This document shows, piece by piece, positions 54,887 through 62,660 of a DNA stretch of 64,000 nt. The translations under genes and the position numbers were made by a program. The DNA comes from Clostridia bacterium (GTDB lineage Bacteria; Bacillota; Clostridia; CAKSNL01; HGM11501), in assembly GCA_900766735.1 (NCBI GenBank), contig CAAFWO010000017.1:1-64000 (forward strand), given 5' to 3'. The notes beneath the pieces are model-generated. The model worked only from the letters and a program-made list of their open reading frames with translations, was not told where the DNA came from and did no database searches. Each line of letters begins with the position of its first letter. The stretch's first letter is position 1.

Positions 54887-54940
54887 TGAACCGACCTCCC
54901 AATCGTTAGATTTTTGGTCTAACTTTCGGGGGTCGGTTCA
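54887..54940. mobile_element. Ends-only insertion sequence remnant (IS3-like)
   Basis: The 54 bases read TGAACCGACC at one end and its exact inverse at the other, with CCTCCC facing GGGGG and an inner GTTAGA facing TCTAAC. The ends resemble the terminal inverted repeats of IS3/IS150-group elements (TGAACCGACCCCCGAAAGTT-like on the minus strand). No transposase remains, and no clear target duplication is seen. Confidence 0.45.
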
Positions 54941-54960
54941 CTTTGCACACAGTTTATTTT

Positions 54961-55374
54961 TTATAAAACCATTACGAGCGTTCCGGCGGCGATCAGCACA
55001 GAACCGATTGCCGACTTGACGGTGAATTTTTCGTGCAGGAATAAAAACGCCATAATGAGCGTTAAAACGATGCTCATTTTATCGATCGGGGCGACACGCG
55101 AAACCTCGCCGAGCTGAAGCGCCTTATAGTAAAACAGCCACGACGCGCCTGTCGCGAGGCCGGAAAGAATTAAGAATATCCAGCTTTTTTTGTCAATATC
55201 CGCAATTCCGGACTGGGCGTTTGTCAAAAACACCATTCCCCACGCCATGATGAGGACGACGGCCGTGCGGAGCGCGGTCGCAAGGTTCGAGTTGACGCCG
55301 TTTATGCCGACCTTCGCCAAAATTGACGTGAGTGCCGCGAAAACCGATGAAAGAATTGCGCAGACAAGCCACAT
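54961..55374 (-). CDS. Small EamA/DMT-type transporter subunit
   Basis: The 137-residue protein is a single EamA repeat with about five membrane helices (MWLVCAILSSVFAALTSILA at the start, SIVLTLIMAFLFLHEKFTVK near 105-125). Family members of this size form dimers, like small drug or metabolite exporters of the DMT superfamily. It lies 18 bases downstream of the trmH gene on the same strand. The substrate is unknown. Confidence 0.85.
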   Translation of the reverse strand: MWLVCAILSSVFAALTSILAKVGINGVNSNLATALRTAVVLIMAWGMVFLTNAQSGIADIDKKSWIFLILSGLATGASWLFYYKALQLGEVSRVAPIDKMSIVLTLIMAFLFLHEKFTVKSAIGSVLIAAGTLVMVL

Positions 55375-55392
55375 AATAAAACCTTCTTTCGT

Positions 55393-56160
55393 TTATTTTG
55401 AATTATGGCGCAGAACCTCATACATTAAAATTCCGGCGCTGACCGAAGCGTTTAACGATTCCGCCTTACCGCGCATCGGAATCTTGACCGCTTCGCAAAG
55501 AGAGATGACCTCGTCCGACGCGCCGGAACCCTCGTTCCCGATTACAACGGCGCATTTACCGCGAAAGTCCGCCTCGAAAAGCGAGACAGAATCCTCGCGC
55601 AGTGCTCCGCAAAAGACCCTGTAGCCCCTCTTTTTAAGGAGCGGAATTATGGACGGCAAGTCCCCGCCCAAGAGGATCGGAAGGTTAAATACCGAACTCA
55701 TCGTCGAGCGGATGACCTTGGGATTATAAAGGTCGGCACAGCCGGGCGATAAGATGACTGCGGATGAGCCCGCCGCGTCCGCAGTGCGGATGATGGTGCC
55801 GACGTTGCCGGGGTCCTGCACCCTGTCGCAGAGAACCAAAAGGTCAAATGATCCGCTCAGGATCTCCTCCACGGAAGAGGGGACGATCTTTGCGACAGCG
55901 AGCATGTCCTGCGGCGATGAGGTGTCCGTTATCTCGGCAAAAGTCTTCTCGTCTGTCGAAAACTGGGGAATCGAATGGTCGAAAAGCGGCTCGCCGCCGT
56001 TACAGAATATTATGTAGGAGATCTTAGCGCCGTTTGCGACCGCGTCCGTCACGCTTCGTTTGCCTTCGATGATGAACTCGCCGGACTTTTCGCGCTCCCT
56101 TTTTTTCGAGAGCTTTTTAATGTGCTTGATTTTATCGTTTGAAGCGGATAGTGTGAGCAT
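55393..56160 (-). CDS. TrmH/SpoU-family RNA 2'-O-methyltransferase
   Basis: The 255-residue protein joins an N-terminal substrate-binding domain (EREKSGEFIIEGKRSVTDAV) to the SPOUT knot. The three family motifs are clear: CDRVQDPGNVGTIIRTADA, VVIGNEGSGASDEV and VKIPMRGKAESLNASVSAGI. It probably methylates a ribose of 23S rRNA (RlmB/TsnR-like). It follows rplT on the same strand but after a terminator, with GGAGG just after the T-run. Confidence 0.92.
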   Translation of the reverse strand: MLTLSASNDKIKHIKKLSKKREREKSGEFIIEGKRSVTDAVANGAKISYIIFCNGGEPLFDHSIPQFSTDEKTFAEITDTSSPQDMLAVAKIVPSSVEEILSGSFDLLVLCDRVQDPGNVGTIIRTADAAGSSAVILSPGCADLYNPKVIRSTMSSVFNLPILLGGDLPSIIPLLKKRGYRVFCGALREDSVSLFEADFRGKCAVVIGNEGSGASDEVISLCEAVKIPMRGKAESLNASVSAGILMYEVLRHNSK

Positions 56161-56178
56161 ATATCCTCCAAAAATAAA

Positions 56179-56200
56179 AGGAACGGTATCAACCGTTCCT
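56179..56200 (-). terminator. Terminator of the infC-rpmI-rplT operon
   Basis: AGGAACGGT pairs with ACCGTTCCT and is followed on the minus strand by TTTATTTTT. Read-through would express the trmH gene. Confidence 0.8.
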
Positions 56201-56207
56201 CGTTTTT

Positions 56208-56564
56208 TTACGCCAATGCGCTCTTAGCCTTTGCAACGAGCTCGGCGAAAGCCGCGGAATCGTTGATTGCTATCTCGGAAAGCATCTTTCTGTTAAGAGT
56301 GATGTTTGCCTTCTTAAGTCCGTTCATGAACTGAGAATAGTTTATTCCGTTCATCTTGCATGCAGCGCTGATTCTGGTGATCCAGAGTCTTCTGAAATCT
56401 CTCTTCTTCTGCTTTCTTCCGATGTAAGCATAGTCGAGAGCCTTCATAACGGACTGCTTTGCTACCTTATAAACTTTAGAGCGGGCACCAACATAGCCTT
56501 TAGCCAGCTTAAGTACTTTTTTGTGTCTTTTTTTTGCGCTCATTGCGCCTTTAATTCTAGCCAT
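56208..56564 (-). CDS. rplT: 50S ribosomal protein L20
   Basis: L20 is an early-assembly protein of the large subunit and represses this operon in other bacteria. The 118 residues begin [20 protein letters not shown] and contain [20 protein letters not shown], both conserved. It follows rpmI by 21 bases. Confidence 0.98.
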   Translation of the reverse strand: MARIKGAMSAKKRHKKVLKLAKGYVGARSKVYKVAKQSVMKALDYAYIGRKQKKRDFRRLWITRISAACKMNGINYSQFMNGLKKANITLNRKMLSEIAINDSAAFAELVAKAKSALA

Positions 56565-56585
56565 TTCTCTCTTTTCCTCCTGGTA

Positions 56586-56783
56586 TTATTTGTAGGGAAT
56601 AAGGGTCTTCATTACCTTTGCGTTCGAAACGCTTACGTAACCGCCCTTTCTGAGTCTTCTTTTTCTCTTGGTGCTCTTCTTGTTTAATATATGACTCTTG
56701 AAAGCCTTTCCGCGTTTGATCTGACCGCTTTTGGTGAGTCTTAAACGCTTTGCGGCGCCTCTGTGCGTCTTAATTTTGGGCAT
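56586..56783 (-). CDS. rpmI: 50S ribosomal protein L35
   Basis: L35 is a small basic large-subunit protein. The 65 residues [20 protein letters not shown] to LIPYK match the family throughout. It is in the standard position between infC and rplT. Confidence 0.98.
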   Translation of the reverse strand: MPKIKTHRGAAKRLRLTKSGQIKRGKAFKSHILNKKSTKRKRRLRKGGYVSVSNAKVMKTLIPYK

Positions 56784-56837
56784 AACTATTAAACTCCTCT
56801 CGGTTAAATTTATTCTAAAGCATTTCTGCTTTGTGAC

Positions 56838-57356
56838 TTATTTTTTCTCGATCGGCGCAACGATCATAAAAAGGGTTCTGCCTTCGAGCTTGGGCTTTTT
56901 CTCAACGTTTCCGCATTCGGCCAACGCTTCGGCAACGCGGTCAAGAAGCTGAACAGCCAATGAAGAATGGTTGATCTCACGCCCTCTGAACCTGATGGTG
57001 ACTTTAAGCTTGTCGCCCGCGGTCAGAAATTTCTTTCCGTGGTTCATTTTGGTCTCGAAATCGTGTGTGTCGATCGAAGGAGTCATCTTGATCTCCTTAG
57101 TGTCGACAATGCGCTGGTTCTTTCTGTTTTCCTTCTCTTTCTTAAGAAGTTCGAAACGGTACTTCCCGTAGTCCATTATCTTGCACACGGGCGGATCCGC
57201 ATTCGGCGACATCAAAACCAGGTCAAGCTCCGCCTCATCGGCAAGGGACTGCGCCTTATCGGTATCCATAATGCCGAGCTGTTCGCCGTCGCTCCCTATG
57301 AGCCGCACGCTTTTCGCCGTTATTTCCTCATTGATCATCAATTCCTTGATAGCTAT
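56838..57356 (-). CDS. infC: Translation initiation factor IF-3
   Basis: IF-3 prevents premature subunit joining and proofreads the initiator codon. The family core MINEEITAKSVRLIGSDGEQ and the C-terminal RGREINHS and FMIVAPIEK are present. No ATG, GTG or TTG is well placed. The best start is ATA at 57354-57356, six bases after GGGGGTG, giving 172 residues beginning (I)AIKELMINEE. A non-canonical start is a known feature of infC, where it makes translation self-limiting. Downstream starts at TTG or ATG would remove conserved residues only slightly and are alternatives. Confidence 0.93.
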   Translation of the reverse strand: MAIKELMINEEITAKSVRLIGSDGEQLGIMDTDKAQSLADEAELDLVLMSPNADPPVCKIMDYGKYRFELLKKEKENRKNQRIVDTKEIKMTPSIDTHDFETKMNHGKKFLTAGDKLKVTIRFRGREINHSSLAVQLLDRVAEALAECGNVEKKPKLEGRTLFMIVAPIEKK

Positions 57357-57370
57357 TGAAAACACCCCCG

Positions 57371-57402
57371 AAATTAAAAATTGCGGCAGGAAACTGCCGC
57401 AA
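57371..57402 (-). terminator. Attenuator in the infC leader
   Basis: TTGCGGCAG pairs with CTGCCGCAA (loop TTTC on the minus strand), followed by TTTTTAATTT, only 15 bases upstream of the infC start. The preceding leader (about 57403-57485) contains CCGGCCGACGTACGAGCGG, typical of infC leader RNAs. Confidence 0.75.
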
Positions 57403-57485
57403 CAAAAAACGCTTGATTTCTGCGTATTTACCGAACCGCTCGTACGTCGGCCGGTGAGAAGCGGCAATGCCTCTGCTTGTTTTGC
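57403..57485 (-). ncRNA. infC-rpmI-rplT leader RNA
   Basis: The roughly 100-base leader between the promoter and the attenuator is G/C-rich and structured. CCGCTTCTCACCGGC and ACGTACGAGCGG can pair with upstream GC-rich parts. It is probably the sensing part of an L20- or IF3-linked attenuation system. The exact fold was not computed. Confidence 0.5.
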
Positions 57486-57491
57486 TCTGCT

Positions 57492-57520
57492 ATTATAACA
57501 CTTATTTATCACTTTGTCAA
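57492..57520 (-). promoter_or_regulatory. Promoter of infC-rpmI-rplT
   Basis: TTGACA and TATAAT with a 17-base spacer on the minus strand. Confidence 0.85.
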
Positions 57521-57528
57521 GCTTTTTG

Positions 57529-57557
57529 TTGACAAAATTTTTTCTTAGGTGTATAAT
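57529..57557 (+). promoter_or_regulatory. Promoter of the FMN riboswitch and ribU
   Basis: TTGACA and TATAAT with a 17-base spacer. It is back to back with the infC promoter, the two -35 boxes only 8 bases apart. Confidence 0.85.
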
Positions 57558-57567
57558 ATTAAAAAAA

Positions 57568-57686
57568 GAGTAGGGCGAGGTGAAATTCCTCACCGGCGGT
57601 AATGAGCGTTTATGCTACGAGTCCGAGAGCGAAAGCTGATTTGGGTCAGATTCCCGAACCGACGGTAAAGTCCGGATGAAGAACTC
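57568..57686 (+). promoter_or_regulatory. FMN riboswitch (RFN element)
   Basis: The conserved blocks appear in order: AGGGCGAGGTGAAATTCCTC, ACCGGCGGTAATGAG, GAGTCCGAGAGC, GATTTGGGTCAGATTCCCGA, CCGACGGTAAAGTCCGGATG and AAGAA. GAGT at the start pairs with ACTC at the end (P1). FMN binding should promote the following terminator and shut off ribU. Confidence 0.95.
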
Positions 57687-57698
57687 ACTTTTATGAGA

Positions 57699-57725
57699 GG
57701 CGCCTTTTTAAGGGCGCTTTTTTTG
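57699..57725 (+). terminator. Terminator of the FMN riboswitch
   Basis: GCGCCTT faces AAGGGCGC and is followed by seven T. It lies 12 bases after the aptamer and 29 bases before ribU. Confidence 0.8.
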
Positions 57726-57753
57726 TCCCCGCTTAAAAGAAAGAAGGATATTT

Positions 57754-58284
57754 ATGAAAAGAACAAGATTTATGGCAGTGTGCGCGATGCTTTCGGCAAT
57801 GGCGGTCGTTTTGCAGCTTATGGCGGCGGTTATCCCGAAGGTCGGCGGATTTTTGGACATTGAGTTTTCCGACCTTCCGGCGATAATCGGAACGCTCGCG
57901 CTCGGGCCGCTTTGCGGCGTTTTGATCGAGCTGATCAAAAATGTGGTGCACTGCGCATTCACGACGACGGGGTTTGTCGGCGAGCTGGCAAATTTCGTCG
58001 TGAACGGAACATTCGTTTTGGTGCTCGGCCTCATCTATAAGGCGCATAAAACGAAAAAGACAGCGATCGTCGGCTTTGCGGCGGCGACGCTTGTTTGTAC
58101 CATTACGGCGATGGCGGCAAACTATTTTCTGATGTTTCCGCTCTATATGCCGGATGCACCTAAAAATGTCATCTGGGCGATGATTCTTTCGACAGTAACG
58201 CCGTTTAACATTGTTAAAGGAATCGTCCTTTCGGTGATAACGCTTCTTATTTATAAAAAGCTCTCGCCAATCATAAAGGGATGA
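57754..58284 (+). CDS. ribU: Riboflavin ECF transporter S component RibU
   Basis: RibU is the membrane substrate-binding subunit that captures riboflavin for an energy-coupling-factor transporter. The 176 residues have about six helices. Family motifs include MAVCAMLSAMAVVLQLMA at the start, FLDIEFSDLPAIIGTLALGP near 50 and PFNIVKGIVLSVITLLIYK at the end. The upstream FMN riboswitch confirms the flavin role. The ECF module genes are not in the window. Confidence 0.95.
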   Translation: MKRTRFMAVCAMLSAMAVVLQLMAAVIPKVGGFLDIEFSDLPAIIGTLALGPLCGVLIELIKNVVHCAFTTTGFVGELANFVVNGTFVLVLGLIYKAHKTKKTAIVGFAAATLVCTITAMAANYFLMFPLYMPDAPKNVIWAMILSTVTPFNIVKGIVLSVITLLIYKKLSPIIKG

Positions 58285-58430
58285 CGAAATATCGTCGGAA
58301 CAAGTTACACTTGTTCCGATTTTTCTTACAAAAAATCTTCCGCAAGCTCCGCTGTTCCTCATCTTTGCAAAAAGGCACGCTGTCGATGCCGCATTTTTGC
58401 GGCCCGCCACCGTAAGGTGCCGGGAATAGG

Positions 58431-59156
58431 TCACTGAAAAATGTCGTTCCCCTCGCCTTTCTTTTTCTCACGGCGGAACGCCAAAAATGTGGCCGATGTG
58501 TCCACCGCGGCAAAGAAAACATCATTAACGCTGCCTATTCCCTGCTCGGAAAGCTTTCTTTCGAGCCATTTTTCGTCGCGCCCGGAAAGGCGCAGATTTT
58601 CATATAATATATGGCCGTCGGCGATCAATGTCACGAACGGGCTTTCTTCGGCGACGGCATTTTGGTGCATTATATTGCCGATGTCCCCGGGCGTCGCCGG
58701 GCGTGCCGTCGATTTGGGGAGCACGGAGATCTTGCCGTTCTCCTCCAAAAAGGCATAACCGATGTCGCCGACGTTGAAATAGCCCTGAACGCGGCATTGA
58801 TTTAAGAACTCGCTTAAGTCCACTTTGCTTTTTTTGAAATTTTCGGGCAAAAATTTTCCGTTGTATATCAGGGCGAGACTCCTTCCGCTGACAAAGCGGC
58901 GCACGCGTATCGATTTTGAGGTCAGCACCGTGATGAAATATCCGGCCGCAGTGTAGACGGCCATCGCGGTCAGCGGCTTTAGAAAGTCGCCCTCGAGCGA
59001 GGTTGCCATCTCGGCGGCGATCGACCCTATCGTGATGCCGTTGATATAGTCGAACATATTTAGCTCGGACATCTGGCGGTTTCCGATGATCTTGACCGAT
59101 ATAAACATGGCGATGAGCGAAAAAAGCGACACCGCGGCGATGTTTAAAATTGCCAT
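58431..59156 (-). CDS. YetF-like DUF421 membrane protein
   Basis: From ATG 59156 the protein has 241 residues. Three N-terminal helices (MAILNIAAVSLFSLIAMFIS and following) carry the signature GNRQMSELNMFDYINGITIG, as in YetF/YcaP proteins. The soluble C-terminal domain has GKFLPENFKKSKVDLSEFLN and SPFVTLIADGHILYENL, then a tail with LFFAAVD-type strands and a basic end. These proteins are linked to spore or envelope functions in Bacilli but the biochemical role is unclear. The ribosome binding site lies in the 3' arm of a hairpin. Confidence 0.87.
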   Translation of the reverse strand: MAILNIAAVSLFSLIAMFISVKIIGNRQMSELNMFDYINGITIGSIAAEMATSLEGDFLKPLTAMAVYTAAGYFITVLTSKSIRVRRFVSGRSLALIYNGKFLPENFKKSKVDLSEFLNQCRVQGYFNVGDIGYAFLEENGKISVLPKSTARPATPGDIGNIMHQNAVAEESPFVTLIADGHILYENLRLSGRDEKWLERKLSEQGIGSVNDVFFAAVDTSATFLAFRREKKKGEGNDIFQ

Positions 59157-59162
59157 AATAAA

Positions 59163-59189
59163 GGCACACTCCTTTTTTATGAGTGTGCC
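59163..59189 (-). terminator. Hairpin covering the DUF421 ribosome binding site
   Basis: GGCACACTC pairs with GAGTGTGCC and is followed on the minus strand by TTTATTATG, where ATG is the DUF421 start. The GGAGTG of the ribosome binding site lies at the 3' arm. It can act as a weak terminator of the upstream transporter gene or as a translational lock. Confidence 0.55.
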
Positions 59190-59206
59190 CCGTAAGATAA
59201 AAATTA

Positions 59207-60079
59207 TTACATCGCCGCAGTGAGGATCCCGACGGTTATCAGCGCGGCACATAAAAGCCTGTATAAAATGTGCTTTTCGCCGAAAAAAAGCTTGCCCATC
59301 AAAATGGAGGCGACGACGGACGACTGCTTTAAGAGTATCATTACCGTCACGCGGCTGTCCGGCGAGGCGTTGGCCGTGAAAAGTGCGCGGTCGCCCAGAA
59401 CGAAGATGACGCTCATTATTATGATGAGCGGATTTTTTATGTAGGTCTTTAAGCTTATGTGAGTCTTTGTGATTATGACATATACAAGGTATAAAAGCGT
59501 CATACACAGCATGAACCAGAACTGGAGCGCGCCGGGCGTGATGTCGCCCCGCGCCATGATGCCTTTATCCATCGTGCCGGAAATTGAGTTGAAAAGGCAC
59601 GAGGTCAAAAGCATTAAGACCGGCACAAGCGCGGCTTTGCCCTTTTCTCCGTCGCGCTTTAAATTGACCGCCGAAACGCCCAGAACCACCAGAAGAAGGC
59701 CAAGCCACTGATATATGCCCATCTTTTCATTAAAAAAGATTATTCCGAACAGCGTGGAAAATAATATGCCCGACATTTCCACGACCCCGAAAAAGCTGAC
59801 CGGCATTTTGCCGATGGACTTAAACGAAAATATCCACGCGACGAAAACGGCGAGCGATTTTAAAAGTATAATAAGGTAGAGCGACCTGTCGGCAAAAATG
59901 AGCTCGCCAGGCGAAGAGGTGAGCGACACGGGCGCTATTAAAAGAAAGCTTAAAAGCGTGTATAAAAACAAGACCTCGACCAAAGGGCTTTTTGTGAGCG
60001 CCTTTTTCCGAAGAGCGTTTCTGACTCCCGAGGCGACCCCGTAAAAGAGCGTTAATGCGATCCAATTCAATTCAATCAT
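59207..60079 (-). CDS. EamA/DMT-family transporter
   Basis: The 290-residue protein has ten predicted membrane helices in two EamA repeats (about 5-145 and 150-290). Examples are FFGVVEMSGILFSTLFGIIF and, in the second repeat, VTVMILLKQSSVVASILMGK with FGEKHILYRLLCAALITVGI. Such proteins export or import small metabolites. It is upstream of the DUF421 gene on the same strand and is probably in the same operon. The substrate is unknown. Confidence 0.88.
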   Translation of the reverse strand: MIELNWIALTLFYGVASGVRNALRKKALTKSPLVEVLFLYTLLSFLLIAPVSLTSSPGELIFADRSLYLIILLKSLAVFVAWIFSFKSIGKMPVSFFGVVEMSGILFSTLFGIIFFNEKMGIYQWLGLLLVVLGVSAVNLKRDGEKGKAALVPVLMLLTSCLFNSISGTMDKGIMARGDITPGALQFWFMLCMTLLYLVYVIITKTHISLKTYIKNPLIIIMSVIFVLGDRALFTANASPDSRVTVMILLKQSSVVASILMGKLFFGEKHILYRLLCAALITVGILTAAM

Positions 60080-60144
60080 CTCCCGGCAAGATTATACTAT
60101 AAACCGATAAATTTTGCAATATTAATAAAAAAATAAAAAAACTA

Positions 60145-60173
60145 TTGCATTTTGTGAAAAAGTGTGCTACAAT
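60145..60173 (+). promoter_or_regulatory. Promoter of rpsT
   Basis: TTGCAT and TACAAT with a 17-base spacer. The leader of about 95 bases carries a G/C-rich stretch (60205-60235) that may fold. Confidence 0.75.
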
Positions 60174-60273
60174 ATATTTTGCTGAAAAATACTAAGGGCA
60201 AAAAGTGCGGCACCGTTCGCCGCGCCGCTTGCCGTAACCCAAATGTATTAAAAAATTTTTGGAGGTGAATTAC

Positions 60274-60537
60274 ATGCCCAATATTAAATCAGCTAAGAAG
60301 AGAGTTCTTATCACAAAGAAGAAAACACTCAGAAATCAGATGATTAAATCCGCGATCCACACGGCTTTAAGAAAGGCTGACGCTGCAGTTGCGGCAAACG
60401 ATAAGGACGAGGCTAAGAAGGCGGTTACTTACGTGATCAAGAAGCTTGATCAGGCGGCTGCAAAGGGTGTGTTCCACAAGAACACCGTTGCAAGAAGAAA
60501 ATCTGCTCTTGTTAAGCGTTTCAACGCAATGGCGTAA
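60274..60537 (+). CDS. rpsT: 30S ribosomal protein S20
   Basis: S20 is a helical protein binding the 5' domain of 16S rRNA. From ATG 60274 (GGAGGTG upstream) the 87 residues run MPNIKSAKKRVLITKKKTLR to ALVKRFNAMA, matching the family. The in-frame GTG/ATG five codons upstream is not needed. Confidence 0.97.
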   Translation: MPNIKSAKKRVLITKKKTLRNQMIKSAIHTALRKADAAVAANDKDEAKKAVTYVIKKLDQAAAKGVFHKNTVARRKSALVKRFNAMA

Positions 60538-60590
60538 ATTTTATAAATACAAAAACTTAAGGACAGTTTCCCACTGTACGATTTGTAAAC

Positions 60591-60617
60591 AAAAATCTAC
60601 GCTAAGTAGATTTTTTT
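60591..60617 (+). terminator. Terminator of rpsT
   Basis: AAAAATCTAC faces GTAGATTTTT with a five-base loop and a run of T. Confidence 0.85.
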
Positions 60618-60665
60618 GTTGTGCAGGGGTTTTTCGCATTTTCCTATTAGAAGGAGGGATTAACT

Positions 60666-61817
60666 TTGAAAAGACTTTTTACTTCCGAGTCCGTGACCGA
60701 GGGACATCCGGACAAGCTGTGCGACCTTGTGGCGGACAGAATTCTTGACGCGTATCTTAAAGAAGATCCGTATTCGAGAGTTGCGTGCGAGGTGACGGCG
60801 TGCACGGGCCTTATCAACGTGATGGGCGAGATCACGAGCCGCACCACGGCGGACGTTCAGTCGATCGTGCGCGATACCGTGCGCGAGATCGGCTATACCG
60901 ATTCCTCGATGGGGTTTGACGCGGACACATGCTGTGTTATGAACAGCGTTCACGGCCAGTCGCCGGACATTGCAATGGGTGTCGGCGACGGGGACGATCC
61001 GGATTCCGGCGCAGGCGACCAGGGTCTCATCTTCGGCTATGCGTGCTCCGAGACGGACGCGCTCATGCCGCTTCCCATTTATCTTGCGCACAAATTGTCC
61101 GAACGCCTCACATATGTGAGAAAGTCGGGGATCATGAGCTATCTCCGCCCTGACGGCAAGACTCAGGTGACGGTTGAATACTCCGAGGACGGGGAGCCCA
61201 AACGGATCGACGCGGTGGTCGTTTCCTCCCAGCACTCCGACGACGTTTCGCAGGAGGAGATCAGGCGCGACATCAAGAAGAACGTGATCGATCATGTCAT
61301 CGACAAAAATATGATGGATGAGAACACGAAGATATTTATAAACCCGACCGGAAGATTCGTTATCGGCGGACCTTACGGCGATTCGGGACTCACCGGAAGA
61401 AAGATCATCGTTGATACATACGGCGGATATGCGCGCCACGGCGGCGGCGCATTTTCGGGAAAGGACCCGTCCAAGGTGGACAGGAGCGCGGCCTATATGG
61501 CGCGCTATGTTGCAAAGAACCTCGTAAAAGCGGGCATCTGCTCAAAGTGCGAGATCCAGATCGCGTATGCGATCGGCGTTGCAAGGCCTGTTTCCGTGAG
61601 AGTTGACACGTTCGGAACGGGCAAAATTTCCGACGGCGAGATCGAAAAAATAGTTGAGGACACCTTCGATTTAAGGCCGCACGGCATTATCGAAAAGCTT
61701 GGCTTAAGAGCGCCGATCTATGCGAAGACGACGAACTACGGCCACTTCGGAAAAGAGGGGCTCCCCTGGGAAAACACCGATATGGCACCCATATTGGCGA
61801 AAAAAGCGGGATTTTAA
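60666..61817 (+). CDS. metK: S-adenosylmethionine synthetase
   Basis: MetK makes S-adenosylmethionine from methionine and ATP. The 383 residues begin [20 protein letters not shown]. The ATP/metal motifs [20 protein letters not shown] and [20 protein letters not shown] are intact. The start is TTG, eight bases after GAAGGAGGG. No SAM riboswitch is visible in the 48 bases between the rpsT terminator and the gene. Confidence 0.97.
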   Translation: MKRLFTSESVTEGHPDKLCDLVADRILDAYLKEDPYSRVACEVTACTGLINVMGEITSRTTADVQSIVRDTVREIGYTDSSMGFDADTCCVMNSVHGQSPDIAMGVGDGDDPDSGAGDQGLIFGYACSETDALMPLPIYLAHKLSERLTYVRKSGIMSYLRPDGKTQVTVEYSEDGEPKRIDAVVVSSQHSDDVSQEEIRRDIKKNVIDHVIDKNMMDENTKIFINPTGRFVIGGPYGDSGLTGRKIIVDTYGGYARHGGGAFSGKDPSKVDRSAAYMARYVAKNLVKAGICSKCEIQIAYAIGVARPVSVRVDTFGTGKISDGEIEKIVEDTFDLRPHGIIEKLGLRAPIYAKTTNYGHFGKEGLPWENTDMAPILAKKAGF

Positions 61818-61819
61818 CT

Positions 61820-61855
61820 AATAATGCGCCGAAAATTAATTTTCGGCGCATTATT
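61820..61855. terminator. 36-bp perfect palindrome after metK
   Basis: AATAATGCGCCGAAAATT and its exact complement abut without a spacer. In RNA it forms a long hairpin with a T-rich 3' arm, probably the metK terminator. Confidence 0.75.
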
Positions 61856-61868
61856 TTCACGAATTCTC

Positions 61869-61897
61869 TTGACAAAAAAAGCGATTTTTAGTATACT
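61869..61897 (+). promoter_or_regulatory. Promoter of sigH
   Basis: TTGACA and TATACT with a 17-base spacer. Its position excludes translation starts upstream of about 61904. Confidence 0.8.
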
Positions 61898-61930
61898 GTG
61901 ATTAATGTGGCAAAGAACGGGGGTATCGCC

Positions 61931-62557
61931 TTGAACATTTCCGATTATGCCGGCTGTTCCGATGAAGAACTCATCAGCCTTTCCAGAAACGGAGAGGACG
62001 GAGCGCTGGATTTTCTGATCGCCAGATATGTCGGACTGGTCAGGCAGAAGGCATTCCGTTACTTTTTGGTCGGCGCGGACAAGGAGGATCTCGTTCAGGA
62101 GGGACTCATCGGTCTATTCAAAGCGACGAGGGACTATGATGCTTCGCATTCTGTTCCCTTTAAGAGCTTTGCGGAGACTTGCATCATGCGCCAGATAGCG
62201 ACCGCTATCAAGGCTGCCACTCGGTTGAAACACGGTCCTTTGAATAATTCTATTTCCTTAAGCCAGCCTTTGTTTGACGACGATGAAGAGGCTGTCGCCC
62301 TGATGGACGTTATTTGCAGAGATACACTCCCCAACCCTGAGGAAATCATTATCAATAAAGAACGCTATCGCATTATGGGAGAAAAAATTCAAAGTCTTTT
62401 AAGTAAATTCGAAAAGCAGGTGCTTGCCTACTATCTGCAGGGAAGAACCTATCACGACATTGCGTTAGAACTTGATAAGCCTCAGAAGGCGGTCGACAAT
62501 GCGCTCCAGCGCGTGAAGCGCAAGCTTGAAGGCATTGTTGACGAACGGACGTTATGA
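61931..62557 (+). CDS. sigH: RNA polymerase sigma factor SigH (sigma-70 family)
   Basis: SigH drives early sporulation and competence genes in Firmicutes. From TTG 61931 (GGGGGT six bases upstream) the protein has 208 residues. Region 2 contains ADKEDLVQEGLIGLFKATRD and FKSFAETCIMRQIATAIKAA, with HGPLNNSISLSQPLFD next. Region 4 has LQGRTYHDIALELDKPQKAV and DNALQRVKRKLEGI. The 'RQKAFRYFLVGADKEDLVQE' segment is typical of SigH. Whether this organism sporulates cannot be read from the window. Confidence 0.92.
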   Translation: MNISDYAGCSDEELISLSRNGEDGALDFLIARYVGLVRQKAFRYFLVGADKEDLVQEGLIGLFKATRDYDASHSVPFKSFAETCIMRQIATAIKAATRLKHGPLNNSISLSQPLFDDDEEAVALMDVICRDTLPNPEEIIINKERYRIMGEKIQSLLSKFEKQVLAYYLQGRTYHDIALELDKPQKAVDNALQRVKRKLEGIVDERTL

Positions 62558-62660
62558 CCGGCGTTTAATATTGTCATATGCCCGGCTGTAAAAGCAGGAG
62601 ATCGGTGCAAATCCGGTCAGGGTCAAATACTATTATTATCACAAAGCGAGGAGATCGAAC

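Noticed and set aside
54961..55374. Truncated DMT transporter pseudogene
   Set aside because: At 137 residues it matches the known single-repeat EamA proteins, which function as dimers, so it is probably intact.
57733..58434. Minus-strand frame of 233 codons opposite ribU
   Set aside because: It is very basic and His/Arg-rich, antisense to a riboswitch-controlled ribU, with no recognisable domain.
58600..59507. Frame extensions and overlapping frames around the DUF421 gene
   Set aside because: The extension upstream of 59156 runs antisense through a hairpin and the end of the transporter gene; the 189-codon frame is out of frame with the conserved signature.
60618..60665. SAM riboswitch upstream of metK
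   Set aside because: Only 48 bases separate the rpsT terminator from metK, too short for an aptamer, and no conserved SAM motif is seen.
60660..61439. Minus-strand frame of 259 codons opposite metK
   Set aside because: It is antisense to a complete metK and without family features.
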